Numbered from the stretch's first letter, positions 8,819-17,741 are shown. The stretch: DNA of 64,000 bases from Micromonospora sp. RHAY321 (GCF_023896955.1 NZ_JAMHIW010000010.1:157221-221220); one strand, 5' to 3'. Numbers and translations: made by a program. The notes: generated by a model from the letters alone, not told the origin.

Positions 8819-9068
8819 CACCCCTCCCCTCTTTGTCGGCCAGCAGCCGGGGGAAGGCACCGTGCCCCGGCGCACGGCGAAACAATCGGGACCCTGCGGT
8901 TGCGTCGCGACGGCCCCGGACGTTTCGTGGCCTTCACACTGCCCGAGCTGGGAACTCGCGAAACCTGACGCTGGCGGGACGGGGTCCGCCCGGGTGCGTG
9001 TGCGCCAGATCACGCCGCTCGGTGGTAACCGGCGGGCGCCCGGGCTTCGGACCGGGCATCCTGAACCG

Positions 9069-9770
9069 GTGATCGCGCACTTCAAGGACCTCTGCCTGGA
9101 CGCCACGAACGCCCGCCTGCTGGGCGCCTTCTGGGCCCGGATCCTCGACGCGGACGTGGCCGACGCCGGCGGCGACGACACCCGGGTGGACCCCCGTGCC
9201 GCGCGCTCGGGCGCCGAGTCGATCTGGGTCAACCAGGTGCCGGAGCCACGCACCGGCAAGACCCGCGTCCACCTGGACCTGCGGCTGGCCGGCGCGGAGC
9301 CGTCCGCGCTGATCGCGGCCGGCGCCCGGCTGCTCCGCGAACCGTCCGGCGACGTGACGTGGTGGGTGCTGGCCGACCCGGAGGGCAACCCGTTCTGCGC
9401 GTTCCCGGCCCGCGACGGCACCCGACCGGGCCCCTTTGAGCTGGTCGTGGACTCCGCCGACCCGGCCGCCCAGGCGGCCTGGTGGGCCGGCGTGGTCGGC
9501 GGCACCGTCGAGTACGGGTCGGGGACCGCGTCGGTGGCCGGCGCGGCCGGGTTCCCCTGGGACCACTGGGTGTTCGACGCGGTGCCCGAGCCCAGGACGG
9601 TCAAGAACCGGCTGCACTGGGACGTCGACCTGGTCGAGCCGGAGCCGACGGCGCTCATCGGGGCGGGCGCGACGCTGCTGCGCGAGCCGACCGACCAGAG
9701 CCGCTGGTGGGTCCTGGCCGACCCGGAGGGCAACGAGTTCTGCGCCTTCGCACCGCGTCCCACCGGGTGA
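9069..9770 (+). CDS. VOC family protein with two glyoxalase-like domains
   Basis: A 233-residue protein of two similar halves. Each half contains a KDLCLDATNARLLGAFWARI-like or FELVVDSADPAAQAAWWAGV opening, an F/VNQVPEPRTGKTRVHLDL or FDAVPEPRTVKNRLHWDVDL strand, and an ending WWVLADPEGNPFCAF or WWVLADPEGNEFCAF. This is the Glyoxalase_6 (VOC) fold, which usually binds a metal or small molecule. H-D and E positions in HLDL/HWDV and EGN(E/P)F are candidates for metal binding. The start is GTG at 9069 after GAACCG. The substrate is unknown and the neighbours give no hint. Confidence 0.85.
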   Translation: MIAHFKDLCLDATNARLLGAFWARILDADVADAGGDDTRVDPRAARSGAESIWVNQVPEPRTGKTRVHLDLRLAGAEPSALIAAGARLLREPSGDVTWWVLADPEGNPFCAFPARDGTRPGPFELVVDSADPAAQAAWWAGVVGGTVEYGSGTASVAGAAGFPWDHWVFDAVPEPRTVKNRLHWDVDLVEPEPTALIGAGATLLREPTDQSRWWVLADPEGNEFCAFAPRPTG

Positions 9771-9956
9771 ACGACCGACTACCCTCCGCGCCCGCGGCGG
9801 ACTAGCCTTTCCCTAGCTCCGCAGCCAGCGCGTTCGCCGCCGACGTCGACACGCCTCCGGCCGACCCCAGCCCGCCCGAACGGTTGGTAATCGCGGGAAC
9901 GTCCCACTGCCGCTCCACCGGTTGGGCAGGATCGTCCCCAACGAGGAGGTGCCGTC

Positions 9957-10388
9957 GTGCAGGACACCCGCGCTCTCGCCCTGACGTTCGAGGTGAGCGG
10001 CCTGCCACCGGTCAAGACCGAAGCGCTGTCCATCTTCGCCGCCGGGCACCGGCAGGCGACGAGGGTCCGCACCCTGCTTCAGGCCGCCCTGATAGCGGCC
10101 CAGCGCACCGGCTGGACGCCGCTGCCCGGGCCGATCGAGGTCGACCTGGTGCTGCGCTGCCCGCCCGGGCACCGCACCGCCGACGCCAGCACCCTGCTCG
10201 GCGGCGTGTGCGCCGTGCTGCAGGACAAGAAGCGGGTGTCCAGCATCGGCCTGGCCCACCTCGGCGTCCTGGTGGACGTCGCCCTCTACGACGACGACCG
10301 GCAGATCCGCCGGCTGTCGTACCAGGAGGAACCGGCGGAGGACTTCTCGTACCAGGTGCGGGTCGCCGCCGTACCGACCGGGGTTTGA
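9957..10388 (+). CDS. RusA-like (Holliday-junction resolvase fold) protein, possibly degenerate
   Basis: A 143-residue protein. The layout matches RusA. It has an opening strand ending in GLPPVKTEALSIF, a helix RVRTLLQAALIAAQRTGW, a strand PIEVDLVLRCPP, then RTADASTLLGGVCAVLQD where RusA has its D-x-D-N-xx-K helix, and LVDVALYDDDRQIRRLSYQ matching the RusA DD-x-QI region. The second acidic residue and the lysine of the RusA motif are not seen (D-A-S-T instead), so nuclease activity is doubtful. The start is GTG at 9957 with GAGGAGGTG upstream. It is followed 47 bp later by a small conserved gene, perhaps in the same operon. The assignment is mine by pattern and moderate. Confidence 0.5.
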   Translation: MQDTRALALTFEVSGLPPVKTEALSIFAAGHRQATRVRTLLQAALIAAQRTGWTPLPGPIEVDLVLRCPPGHRTADASTLLGGVCAVLQDKKRVSSIGLAHLGVLVDVALYDDDRQIRRLSYQEEPAEDFSYQVRVAAVPTGV

Positions 10389-10435
10389 CCGACGCCCGCG
10401 GTGGGGTACCGCGGACGCCGACGAAGGGAGCACCG

Positions 10436-10711
10436 ATGTCGGAGCCACATGTCACGCTCGACCCGCGCGGGCTCGATCCCGTGCAGCAGAAGCTGCGCGG
10501 CCCGCTGGAGGATCAGCTGACCTCGGCGCTCCAGGCGGCCATCGACCGGGTCCGCGGCGACTACGCCGGTGAGCCGGTCGAGCAGGTCTGCCAGCGGCTG
10601 CTGGACGAGACCCGCTCCGGGCTGCATCCCGACATCGCCGCCGGGTTCAACCCGGACATGGACGAGTTCTGCCGGGTGGCGGTGGCGATCGTCCGGGGCA
10701 ACGACGGCTGA
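10436..10711 (+). CDS. Small conserved hypothetical protein (91 aa)
   Basis: A 91-residue acidic protein, largely helical, with no signal peptide or membrane segment. It is preceded by GAAGGGAG 6 nt before ATG and follows the RusA-like gene by 47 bp in the same direction. Codon use and RBS support a real gene. I recognise no domain; GLHPDIAAGFNPDMDEF near the C-terminus is the most distinctive stretch. Function unknown. Confidence 0.6.
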   Translation: MSEPHVTLDPRGLDPVQQKLRGPLEDQLTSALQAAIDRVRGDYAGEPVEQVCQRLLDETRSGLHPDIAAGFNPDMDEFCRVAVAIVRGNDG

Positions 10712-10742
10712 CGCCGTCGCCGCCCCGGCCGATCGTTGTCCG

Positions 10743-11528
10743 TCAGTAGCGGCCGAGCTGGGCGTAGGGACTGAGCACGATGCGCGGCGACAGCGTCGGG
10801 TCCAGCCAGCTCAGCACGTCGACCAGGTTGTCGTGGGAGAGGGACACGCAGCCGGCGGTGGCGTTGCCGGCGCTGGTGCTGAACTGGTGCAGGAAGATGC
10901 CGCTGCCCGCGTTCGGCACCGGCTTCGCCACGTTCGGCACCATGTTGTAGGTGATCACCGCGAAGTGGGTGTACGCCGGCACCTCCGTCCACAAAGCCTC
11001 GCTCGCCCCGCCGGGGTTGGTCGAGGTGTGCTGGAAGGAGTTGTACTGCGCGGACGACGGGTTCTCGTTCCACCAGTCGCCACTGACCAGACGGTGGTAC
11101 GGGTAGCGGACGCCCGGGTTCGCGGCGATGCCGTACATGGTCGGGCCGATGGAGTAGACCCCGGTGGGAGTGGTCGGCACACCCTCGACGTGGTTGTCGC
11201 TGAAGCCCTTGGAGCCGATCCGGGCGGGCAACGATGCCGAGGCGGGCTGCCAGCGACCCCGGACCTTCACGTACGCCTCCAGGGTGGCGTAGGTGGTGGT
11301 GTAGCTGGTGGAGCCGACGACGATGACCTGCTTCGTCTGCACCGGCAGGGTGGTCAGCTGGGCGGCCAGGTTGCGGCGCGGCATCGTCGGCCGGGTGGAG
11401 TGCGGAACCGGCGCTGTGCCCCAGGCCGGCCCCGGCCGTGTCGCGCCGAGCGCGGGAGCCGTCGGGGCGAGCACGGCCGGTGCCGCCAGGCCCACAGCAG
11501 TGCCGAGCAGGAGGGATCTGCGCTTCAT
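10743..11528 (-). CDS. Secreted L,D-transpeptidase (YkuD family)
   Basis: A 261-residue exported protein. MKRRSLLLGTAVGLAAP followed by an A-rich stretch ending ALGA is a signal peptide with a twin-arginine look. The YkuD catalytic region is GSGIFLHQF ... TAGCVSLS, with the catalytic Cys in AGCVSL and the His in FLHQ. Upstream VPTTPTGVYSIGPTMYG is the conserved substrate-site strand. Such enzymes form 3-3 peptidoglycan crosslinks outside the membrane. The usual SHGC is TAGC here, as in other actinobacterial relatives. The ATG at 11528 was chosen over the longer frame because it begins the signal peptide. Convergent with the small gene on its left. Confidence 0.85.
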   Translation of the reverse strand: MKRRSLLLGTAVGLAAPAVLAPTAPALGATRPGPAWGTAPVPHSTRPTMPRRNLAAQLTTLPVQTKQVIVVGSTSYTTTYATLEAYVKVRGRWQPASASLPARIGSKGFSDNHVEGVPTTPTGVYSIGPTMYGIAANPGVRYPYHRLVSGDWWNENPSSAQYNSFQHTSTNPGGASEALWTEVPAYTHFAVITYNMVPNVAKPVPNAGSGIFLHQFSTSAGNATAGCVSLSHDNLVDVLSWLDPTLSPRIVLSPYAQLGRY

Positions 11529-11944
11529 TCCGTCATCCTGACAGTCGACCCGGCTCACGGTCTGCCCCGCTCACCGGGGGTGGTCGATTCGTGGGCCGGG
11601 TCAGGACCGGGTCCGCAACTACCCGGCCCTGACCCCCGGCGGACCGGCAGGAGAGCGGACAGCTCCGGCATCCTCGTCGCACCACGCGGGGCGCGGCACG
11701 ACGCCTCGCGGCACGACGGGGAGAGCCGGCCGCTCTGCACTCAGCTCCACGGTGCCCACCTGCCGGACGCCGGTGCGCCCCCGGCACACCCCGAAGGGCC
11801 GTGAGCGCCGGCCCAGGTTAGGCGGGCCACGACGGCCCGGACAAGCCACAGCGAGGCGTTGACGGCGTGACTGATCTCAAGGTGAAAAAGCGGCATGTCG
11901 GCGTAACGCGACCATGATCGCGAGCGCTGTTCCCGGTCGGAAGG
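11529..11944. other. 416-bp intergenic region, no gene supported
   Basis: It lies between the L,D-transpeptidase start and the HAD stop, both on the minus strand, so it must hold the transpeptidase promoter. Short open frames exist on both strands but are R/P/G-rich with no RBS. I saw no convincing hairpin, tRNA or repeat. Confidence 0.5.
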
Positions 11945-12655
11945 TCAGAAGTGCCGCAGGAGGTCGCGGAACTCGGCCAGCCGCAGTACGCCCGCGTCGG
12001 TCGGGTCCAGTTCGTCGTCCTCCAACACCCAGGTGTTCTCGTTCGGAATGAACACCGCGTTCAGCCCGGCCGCCCGGGCCGGCAGGATGTCCGACTTCGG
12101 GGAGTTGCCGATCATCCAGGCGCCGGCCGGGTCGAAGCCGTGCTCCCGGAGCAGCCACTGGTACACCTCGACGTTCTTCTCGGCAACGATGTGCGCGGCA
12201 CGGAAGTGGTGCAGCAGCCCGCAGGCGTCCAGCTTGCGTTGCTGCTCCACCTGGTCCCCCTTGGTCAGCAGCAGCAGCTCGTGCCGGCCGGCGAGTTCGT
12301 CGAGCGCGTCGGCCACCCCGGGCATCAGCTCCACCCGGTGCTCGACGAGGGCAACGGCCAGCCGGTCGATCTCCTGGCGCTCGGCGTCGGTGGCCGGTCG
12401 CTCACGCAGTCGCTCCAGGCACTCCCCGAGGCTGCGCAGGAAGACCTTGCTGCCGTAGCCGTGCGCCACCGCGTTGGCCCGCTCGATGTCGTCGAGGACG
12501 GCACGGATCTGCACCCGGTCCAGGGTGGGATGGTCGAGCCAGGCCAGGAAGTCGTCGATCACCCGCTCGAAGACGACGTTGTTCTCCCAGAGGGTGTCGT
12601 CCGCGTCGAAGATCAGCACCTGCGCCTGCCGCCGCGCCGTCGCGTCCACCGTCAT
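11945..12655 (-). CDS. HAD-family hydrolase
   Basis: A 236-residue cytosolic haloacid dehalogenase-like phosphatase. Motif I is FDADDTLWENN (nucleophile and acid Asp at about residues 16 and 18), motif II is LLLLTKGD, motif III lysine is in VAEKN, and motif IV is IGNSPKSDI. A helical cap sits between motifs I and II (about residues 25-105). It probably dephosphorylates a small metabolite; the substrate cannot be told. A TetR gene lies just upstream on the same strand, 43 bp away. Confidence 0.88.
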   Translation of the reverse strand: MTVDATARRQAQVLIFDADDTLWENNVVFERVIDDFLAWLDHPTLDRVQIRAVLDDIERANAVAHGYGSKVFLRSLGECLERLRERPATDAERQEIDRLAVALVEHRVELMPGVADALDELAGRHELLLLTKGDQVEQQRKLDACGLLHHFRAAHIVAEKNVEVYQWLLREHGFDPAGAWMIGNSPKSDILPARAAGLNAVFIPNENTWVLEDDELDPTDAGVLRLAEFRDLLRHF

Positions 12656-12698
12656 GCCGCCAACTCCTCGTGATCAACTCCTCCGACGATCGGGGACT

Positions 12699-13322
12699 TT
12701 AGGGCATATCGTCCGACGTACCCAACGACTTTCCGCCCACCGGGCGGGGCCACCGCAGCAACCGTTCCGCGATCATCGTCTCCCGTTCCTCCTGCGCCTC
12801 GGGGCGCAGCCGACCGCCCCTGGTCAGCATCACCACACCGTGCAGCAGGCTCCAGCCCATCTCGGCCAGCGCGTCCGGGTCACGCCCCTCGGCCAGCGGG
12901 GTCAGGGCCGCCCGCAGCTCGGCGAACACGGCCCGGGGCGCGGCCGGCACGCCGTCCACGCCGAGGGCGAGGTCGGGGGTCAGCGCGAGCATCGCGTCGT
13001 AGACCTCCGGGTTCGTGTACGCGAAGTCGAGGTACGCGCTGACCACCGCCGGCCAGGCCCGTTCGGGATCCCCGGCTGCCTCCGCGTGCGCCTCGGCCAG
13101 ATCGGCGGCCAGGTCGGCGAAGGCACACACCGCGACGGCCGCGAGCAACGCCTCCTGATCGGCGAAGTGCCGGTAGAGATCGCCGACGTCGACCTCGGCC
13201 CGCTCGGCCAGCCGCCGCGGGTTCATCCCCGCCCAGCCCTCGACCTCGGCCAACTCCCGGGCCACCGTGACGATGAGGTCACGTCGGTCCTCTTCGGTGG
13301 CTCCCTCGGCTGGTCCGGACAC
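12699..13322 (-). CDS. TetR-family transcriptional regulator
   Basis: About 207 residues. The N-terminal DNA-binding helix-turn-helix reads AGMNPRRLAERAEVDVGDLYRHFADQEALL (shown here as a region, about residues 30-60), the standard TetR pattern with YRHF. The C-terminal ligand/dimer domain is helical and ends with LLHGVVMLTRGGRL. The start is uncertain: GTG at 13322 gives VSGPAEG, GTG at 13328 is two codons longer, and the open frame reaches 13397. No strong RBS was seen for any. The HAD gene downstream may be co-transcribed. Confidence 0.78.
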   Translation of the reverse strand: MSGPAEGATEEDRRDLIVTVARELAEVEGWAGMNPRRLAERAEVDVGDLYRHFADQEALLAAVAVCAFADLAADLAEAHAEAAGDPERAWPAVVSAYLDFAYTNPEVYDAMLALTPDLALGVDGVPAAPRAVFAELRAALTPLAEGRDPDALAEMGWSLLHGVVMLTRGGRLRPEAQEERETMIAERLLRWPRPVGGKSLGTSDDMP

Positions 13323-13406
13323 GCCCACGAGCGTAAGTGGCGGACACGCCTCGTAGCGACGCGGTGACGGATTGGTGACTACGTCCCGGCTCGGCATTCG
13401 GGATGG

Positions 13407-14009
13407 TCAGGACCGGGCGCGGGCCCAGGAGAGGAACCGATCGGTCAGGTCCGGCACCTGATGGGCGTTGAGCTGGGCGAACTGCTGAGCCGCCTCGGCC
13501 ATCACCGTGCCCAGATGGATCAGCAGTGCGGTCCGGTCGTACCGGAACTGGCTGAGCAGCGACAGCCGCGCCGGCTGGCACGGCCAGTCGGCGCCGCAGT
13601 TGCGGCACCGCCAGAGTGGACGCATCGGGGTGTGCGGGCGACTCGGAGGGGCGGTCATCGGCGCAGCCTCAGGGCCGTGGCGCGCGCCTCCTCGGGCGTT
13701 GAGGTCCAGGAACCACAGGAAACGCTGCACGATCTGTGGCGGCCGGGGACCTTCCGGCCGGCCACGCAGGTCGTGGATCGCCTGCCGCAGCACCGGCACC
13801 AGACCGGGCAACAACCGGCCCGCCCACTCTCCCGGCGCTGGCGGCAGCGCACGGAACGCCGGACACGGCCACGGATCGGCACAGCGGACGCACAGCCAGT
13901 CCGGCCGGCATGCGAGATGACCGTCGGCCGCCTCGACCAGCAGCCTGGGTGACGGCTCGATGGTGGCGCATCTCGACCACCAGGTCCGCGCGCAGGTAGT
14001 GAACCACAC
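13407..14009 (-). CDS. Two-module WPC/zinc-ribbon-like conserved actinobacterial protein
   Basis: Up to 200 residues. Two similar modules are visible: W-L-C-V-R-C-A-D-P-W-P-C-P (about residues 37-49) and W-R-C-R-N-C-G-A-D-W-P-C-Q. Each is followed by a helical stretch and an ending like RFLWFL or RFLSWA. Single-module relatives often sit beside DUF397/XRE genes in actinomycetes and are sometimes mislabelled flavin reductase; I see no flavin site. The Cys pairs suggest metal binding. The 5' end is unresolved: GTG at 14009 has AAGG upstream, but the first ~35 residues look non-homologous and a neighbouring frame (GTG 14007) is also open. It is divergent from the DUF397 gene. Confidence 0.5.
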   Translation of the reverse strand: MWFTTCARTWWSRCATIEPSPRLLVEAADGHLACRPDWLCVRCADPWPCPAFRALPPAPGEWAGRLLPGLVPVLRQAIHDLRGRPEGPRPPQIVQRFLWFLDLNARGGARHGPEAAPMTAPPSRPHTPMRPLWRCRNCGADWPCQPARLSLLSQFRYDRTALLIHLGTVMAEAAQQFAQLNAHQVPDLTDRFLSWARARS

Positions 14010-14108
14010 CGATGACCTTGCTACTCTCCAGCGGACCTGGGTAGCGATCCGGAGTGAGGCCCTATCCCGTCGGCAGTCACTCGACCTGACGAAGGAAGCG
14101 GCGCAGAC

Positions 14109-14297
14109 ATGGACATGACCGAAGCCCGGTGGCACAAGTCGACCCGCTCCGGCTCAAATGGCGGGTCCTGCGTGGAGGTCGCCGACAATCTGGCCGGCGT
14201 CGTACTTGTGCGCGACACCAAGGACCAGGACGGCGGCATCCTCCAGTTCGACCCTGCCGCCTGGCGGTCCTTCGTCGCCTTCGCCAAGCGGCACTGA
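14109..14297 (+). CDS. DUF397 domain protein
   Basis: A 62-residue protein with the full DUF397 pattern: W-H-K-S-T-R-S-G-S-N-G-G (about 8-19), CVEVADN, VLVRDTKD, and AAWRSFVAFAK at the C-terminus. GAAGGAAG lies about 10 nt before ATG. DUF397 proteins usually follow an XRE/HTH regulator and act with it (BldB/AbaA-like or WhiJ-type pairs). No HTH gene is present here; the divergent two-module gene takes that place. So this is an orphan DUF397. Confidence 0.85.
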   Translation: MDMTEARWHKSTRSGSNGGSCVEVADNLAGVVLVRDTKDQDGGILQFDPAAWRSFVAFAKRH

Positions 14298-14395
14298 CCG
14301 CACCAGCCCCCGTCAGGCTCCTCGTTCGAGGACACGTTCGCGGCCAGCGGCAGGGCGTGTCCGCGTCCGCACCCGGTCACGCTGAGGAGGCGGGG

Positions 14396-15250
14396 ATGGT
14401 TCAGGTCGGGCCTCATGGCGCGTTCTCCGTGAACAGCATGGGACTCGACCGCGCACCCTTCCCTCTGAGCTTCAGCGTTCACGAGGCCATGGGGTGCGGC
14501 ATCGTCTACGCGGCCGCCGCGCAGGCCGCAGAGCTGGCCGATGTCCTCATGTCCACGGCGAATGGCACGTTCATCGTCGTTGGCCTGGAAACGAACAGCT
14601 TTCTGGACGACGAGTACCTCCCCTGGCGGCCGTCGCGGATCGCGGCGGAGCAGGGTGTCGACTGCGAGGTCCACTCCCTCGATGTGCTGACGTCCGGCGT
14701 CATTGGCCTCAGCGAGGAGGCCCTCGTGATCCGCCGGGACGATCTACCCCGATTCCTGGCCGGCTGGTCACCGTACGAACTGACGCTGATCGACGTTCCG
14801 GGCACACCGACTGCCGAGCGTGTGGACGAGATCGTCCTCGCCCTCGGCACGGCCTTACACGGGGAACCGGTCCTGCCCGCCCTCGCCGGCTCGCGCCTGT
14901 GGTTCTCCGGCCACGACGACTGCTACGTCGCTGTGGAGTCGACGGACCCGGTGATGCCGGCGGCAGTCCTGAGCCGTCTGCTGGCCCTGCTGGCCGGTTC
15001 GGCCCTGTTCGACGCGTCGGCGGTGGACGTGACCGATCCCGACGTTGAGACGATGGAGAGCCTGATCGAGGAGAGCCCGCACTGGATAGGCGTACTCGGC
15101 ACCCGGTCAGACGGCTCGATAGCTGTTGATCTCTCCGCCACGTCCGAGCCGTGGCGGCTCGGTCAGTCGGCCCCGGAACAGGTCGATCGCACCGCGATCT
15201 ACGACATCGCGTACGGGGCCTGGCGGCTCACCGGTCCACTGCACCGGTGA
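14396..15250 (+). CDS. Hypothetical protein (284 aa)
   Basis: ATG at 14396 is preceded by GAGGAGGCGGGG, a strong RBS. The product is acidic and globular, without signal peptide or membrane helix. It contains no motif I recognise. It has two apparent alpha/beta halves, the second with RLWFSGHDDCYVAVES and ending DIAYGAWRLTGPLHR. It is followed 21 bp later by the HEAT-repeat gene in the same direction and faces the toxin island, so an immunity or accessory role is conceivable, but nothing in the sequence proves it. Confidence 0.55.
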   Translation: MVQVGPHGAFSVNSMGLDRAPFPLSFSVHEAMGCGIVYAAAAQAAELADVLMSTANGTFIVVGLETNSFLDDEYLPWRPSRIAAEQGVDCEVHSLDVLTSGVIGLSEEALVIRRDDLPRFLAGWSPYELTLIDVPGTPTAERVDEIVLALGTALHGEPVLPALAGSRLWFSGHDDCYVAVESTDPVMPAAVLSRLLALLAGSALFDASAVDVTDPDVETMESLIEESPHWIGVLGTRSDGSIAVDLSATSEPWRLGQSAPEQVDRTAIYDIAYGAWRLTGPLHR

Positions 15251-15271
15251 TGGACACATAGGCTGCGCGGC

Positions 15272-17299
15272 GTGCTTGAAGGTCTTGAGGCGATCGCCTG
15301 GGGTGAGCTGTCACATGCGTACGGCAGCGCGCACGATACGCCGGGACTGCTCCGACAGGCAGGCTCGGCGGACAGCGAAGTGGCGTCAAAGGCGATCTCC
15401 GAGCTGCACGGCAGCGTCTTCCATCAGGGCACGGTCTACCCGGCCACGGTGGCTGCGGTGCCATTTCTCGCGGAGCTTGCCGCAGGGGCCGCGAACCGCC
15501 GTGACGAGGTCGTCTGGATGCTCGGCATGCTGGCCGACGAACGGCATGCCTACGGTGTCGATTCCGCGAAGGTGCGGGCAGCGGTCGCCGACCAATTGGA
15601 GTCTCTGGTGGCCCTGCTGGACGACGCCGACCCCCAGGTCCGCGAGGCTGCGGCCTACGCCACAGCGAAGGCCGGTGTGACAGCCGAACCGTTGTGGCGG
15701 CGGTGGGCTGCGGAGGATCATCCGGCGGCGCGAGCGGCCCTGGCACTCGCCTTGGGCGAGGTCGATTCCGCTGCCGCCGAGACGGTGCTGAGTGGCGCTG
15801 CCCTACATGGCGACCCGCAGGTCAGGGTGTCCGCCGCGGTGGCGTTGCTCCGCGCGGGTCTGGACTGGCCGGCGGGCACAATCCCCGCCCTGGTGGCCGC
15901 GATCGACGACGATGCGGCCGTCACCTGGGCCTGGGCCCGCGGAGCGGAGTGGTCGGAGGAGATCGTGGCCGCGCCACCCACCCCGTTGGCTGCCACCGTC
16001 GTCGAGCACATGCTGCGGTCCGGCAATCCGAGGACCCGCGAGGCCGGGCTCTGGGCCTTGAGCGCGCACTGCGATGCCCGGCGCTCGGCGCCGCCGGTGT
16101 TCGTGCCGCTGGTGGCGCCGTTACTCAATGATCCGGATTCTGGTGTGCGCGGCAGGGTGATGGACGTGTTACGTCAGGCGGGTGCGGCAGCGGGACAGTT
16201 CGCCGATGTGGTGGCCTTGGTGGCCGGCCGGTTCCCGGAGACGGCCGGTGAGCGGGGATTCACCGTCGAGTACCGGTCGGTCGAGACTTTGCAGCGGCTC
16301 GGTGACCCACGGTGGGTCGAGCCGGTGTGCGCGGCGATGGCCCGAGGTCACCGGTTCCGGTTCAGGCCCGGCACGGTCCGCTTCACGCCGGAGGTCCGGG
16401 CTGCGATCGCGGGCCGGCTGGTCAGCCACCCGGTGTACGCCGAGGTGCTGGCTGGAATGGTCGGGCACTGGGGCAGGGATGCCGGCGTTCTCGTGCCGGA
16501 CCTGCTCGCCGCCATGCCGCACGCCGGCCCGCGGGTCGCTGAGACGCTGCTCATGCAGGGTCACGACGATCATGCCGCTGTCCCGTACTGGCGAACTCGA
16601 GCATTGGAGACGGGCGACCTGCAAGCGGCCCTGGCTGTCCGGCGGCTGACCGGGGACACCGAAGTGGTGCTCGACGCCCTGCGCGCCATCCTGGCGGGAG
16701 ACGCCCTGCCGCCACGGACGTCCATGTCGGACACCGACGAGCTCGGCGACGCTCTGGCACCCCTGACGTCCGTTGCATCTGCCTATCTGACCGGCACGGC
16801 CGACCGGGTCCGTCCCCAGCGGGAGAAACAAGTCCTGGCGGCGCGGGTGGTAGCGGCCGTGGCCGGGCCGGGCGGCGTACTGCCGACGGTGGAAGCCGTG
16901 CTCGTCGCCGGAGACACGCCCGCGCGTCTTGCTGCGGACCTCATCGCCGACCTGGCGCACGCCTCGCCGGCAGCGGCCGCCCACCTGCAACCACAGCTCC
17001 GCGATCGTCTGGGCGACCGCTGGAGCAGGTTGTCCGCGGCCCGAGCCCTCGCCCGACTCGGCGTACCGACAGCAGAGCTGGTTGAACCGCTCAGCCGAGG
17101 AATCACCGACTACGGCGGCCGGTTCGGCCTGGCGATCATCCTTGAACTGCAAGCGGTCGAGACAATCCCCGCTCTGGAGGACCTTCTCGACCATGACGAT
17201 CGCTCCGGCGTGGGCAGTTCCGCGGATGACATCGTCTGGGCCGACGAACTGCTCCAGGAACGGATCAGAGACACGATTGCGCGCCTTCGCAGTACGTAG
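15272..17299 (+). CDS. HEAT-repeat protein (675 aa)
   Basis: A 675-residue cytosolic protein built from helical repeats. Clear HEAT-like units include DDADPQVREAAAYATAKAG, HGDPQVRVSAAVALLRAG, LNDPDSGVRGRVMDVLRQAG and a C-terminal series ending in LEDLLDHDDR. HEAT proteins are scaffolds for protein binding. The N-terminal part (YGSAHDTPGLLRQAGSA) resembles other actinobacterial HEAT proteins of unknown role that often occur near polymorphic toxins. The start is GTG at 15272. It is probably co-transcribed with the preceding gene and converges on the barstar gene. Confidence 0.75.
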   Translation: MLEGLEAIAWGELSHAYGSAHDTPGLLRQAGSADSEVASKAISELHGSVFHQGTVYPATVAAVPFLAELAAGAANRRDEVVWMLGMLADERHAYGVDSAKVRAAVADQLESLVALLDDADPQVREAAAYATAKAGVTAEPLWRRWAAEDHPAARAALALALGEVDSAAAETVLSGAALHGDPQVRVSAAVALLRAGLDWPAGTIPALVAAIDDDAAVTWAWARGAEWSEEIVAAPPTPLAATVVEHMLRSGNPRTREAGLWALSAHCDARRSAPPVFVPLVAPLLNDPDSGVRGRVMDVLRQAGAAAGQFADVVALVAGRFPETAGERGFTVEYRSVETLQRLGDPRWVEPVCAAMARGHRFRFRPGTVRFTPEVRAAIAGRLVSHPVYAEVLAGMVGHWGRDAGVLVPDLLAAMPHAGPRVAETLLMQGHDDHAAVPYWRTRALETGDLQAALAVRRLTGDTEVVLDALRAILAGDALPPRTSMSDTDELGDALAPLTSVASAYLTGTADRVRPQREKQVLAARVVAAVAGPGGVLPTVEAVLVAGDTPARLAADLIADLAHASPAAAAHLQPQLRDRLGDRWSRLSAARALARLGVPTAELVEPLSRGITDYGGRFGLAIILELQAVETIPALEDLLDHDDRSGVGSSADDIVWADELLQERIRDTIARLRST

Positions 17300-17406
17300 G
17301 CCGGCCTCCGCGACCTCAGACTCGGTATCAGCCGTGAGTTGCCCCGTTGCCGTGCCAAGGTAGGTTAAGGCTGTTGCACGAGCGCGTCTGGCTCGTGTAC
17401 GCCCGG

Positions 17407-17736
17407 TCAGCCCAATGACTTGGCTGAGCGGCAGCAGCCGTTGCACTCAATTAGTACCAGCTCGAAACGTTCGACATCGCGTCGAAGTCGATCACACTCT
17501 TCAGCTCGTCGCAGGACCGCGACGATTCTGTCAAAATCAACCCGTCCCAAAGCTTTCCTGCTGACCCGCACATGGTTCCAAATCAGCCGCACTGGACGCC
17601 CAACATCGAAGCTGAGGCGATCCCACAAAGCATCCAGATTTTTCCCGTAGTGCGGCCCGAAGTCAAGCAACCGAGCTATCTCCGCATGAAATTCAGCAGC
17701 CGAGCTGATCCGCCGACCATCCAACTCGACCTGCAT
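17407..17736 (-). CDS. Barstar-like immunity protein (orphan)
   Basis: A 109-residue barstar-family protein, which in known members plugs the active site of barnase-type RNases. The signature is clear: LDGRRISSAAEFHAEIARLL, then FGPHYGKNLDALWDRL, whose G-x-N-L-D-A-L-W-D is the barstar helix that enters the RNase. The C-terminus is unusual, with CNGCC. ATG at 17736 is preceded by a near-perfect GGAGGTGAG. The matching toxin gene just upstream is only a broken fragment, so this is an orphan immunity gene left by a displaced toxin cassette. It may still protect against barnase-type toxins of neighbours. Confidence 0.82.
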   Translation of the reverse strand: MQVELDGRRISSAAEFHAEIARLLDFGPHYGKNLDALWDRLSFDVGRPVRLIWNHVRVSRKALGRVDFDRIVAVLRRAEECDRLRRDVERFELVLIECNGCCRSAKSLG

Positions 17737-17741
17737 CTCAC

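Noticed and set aside
13407..14009. Flavin reductase, a label often given to such genes
   Set aside because: No flavin-binding pattern; the sequence is two small Cys/WPC modules.
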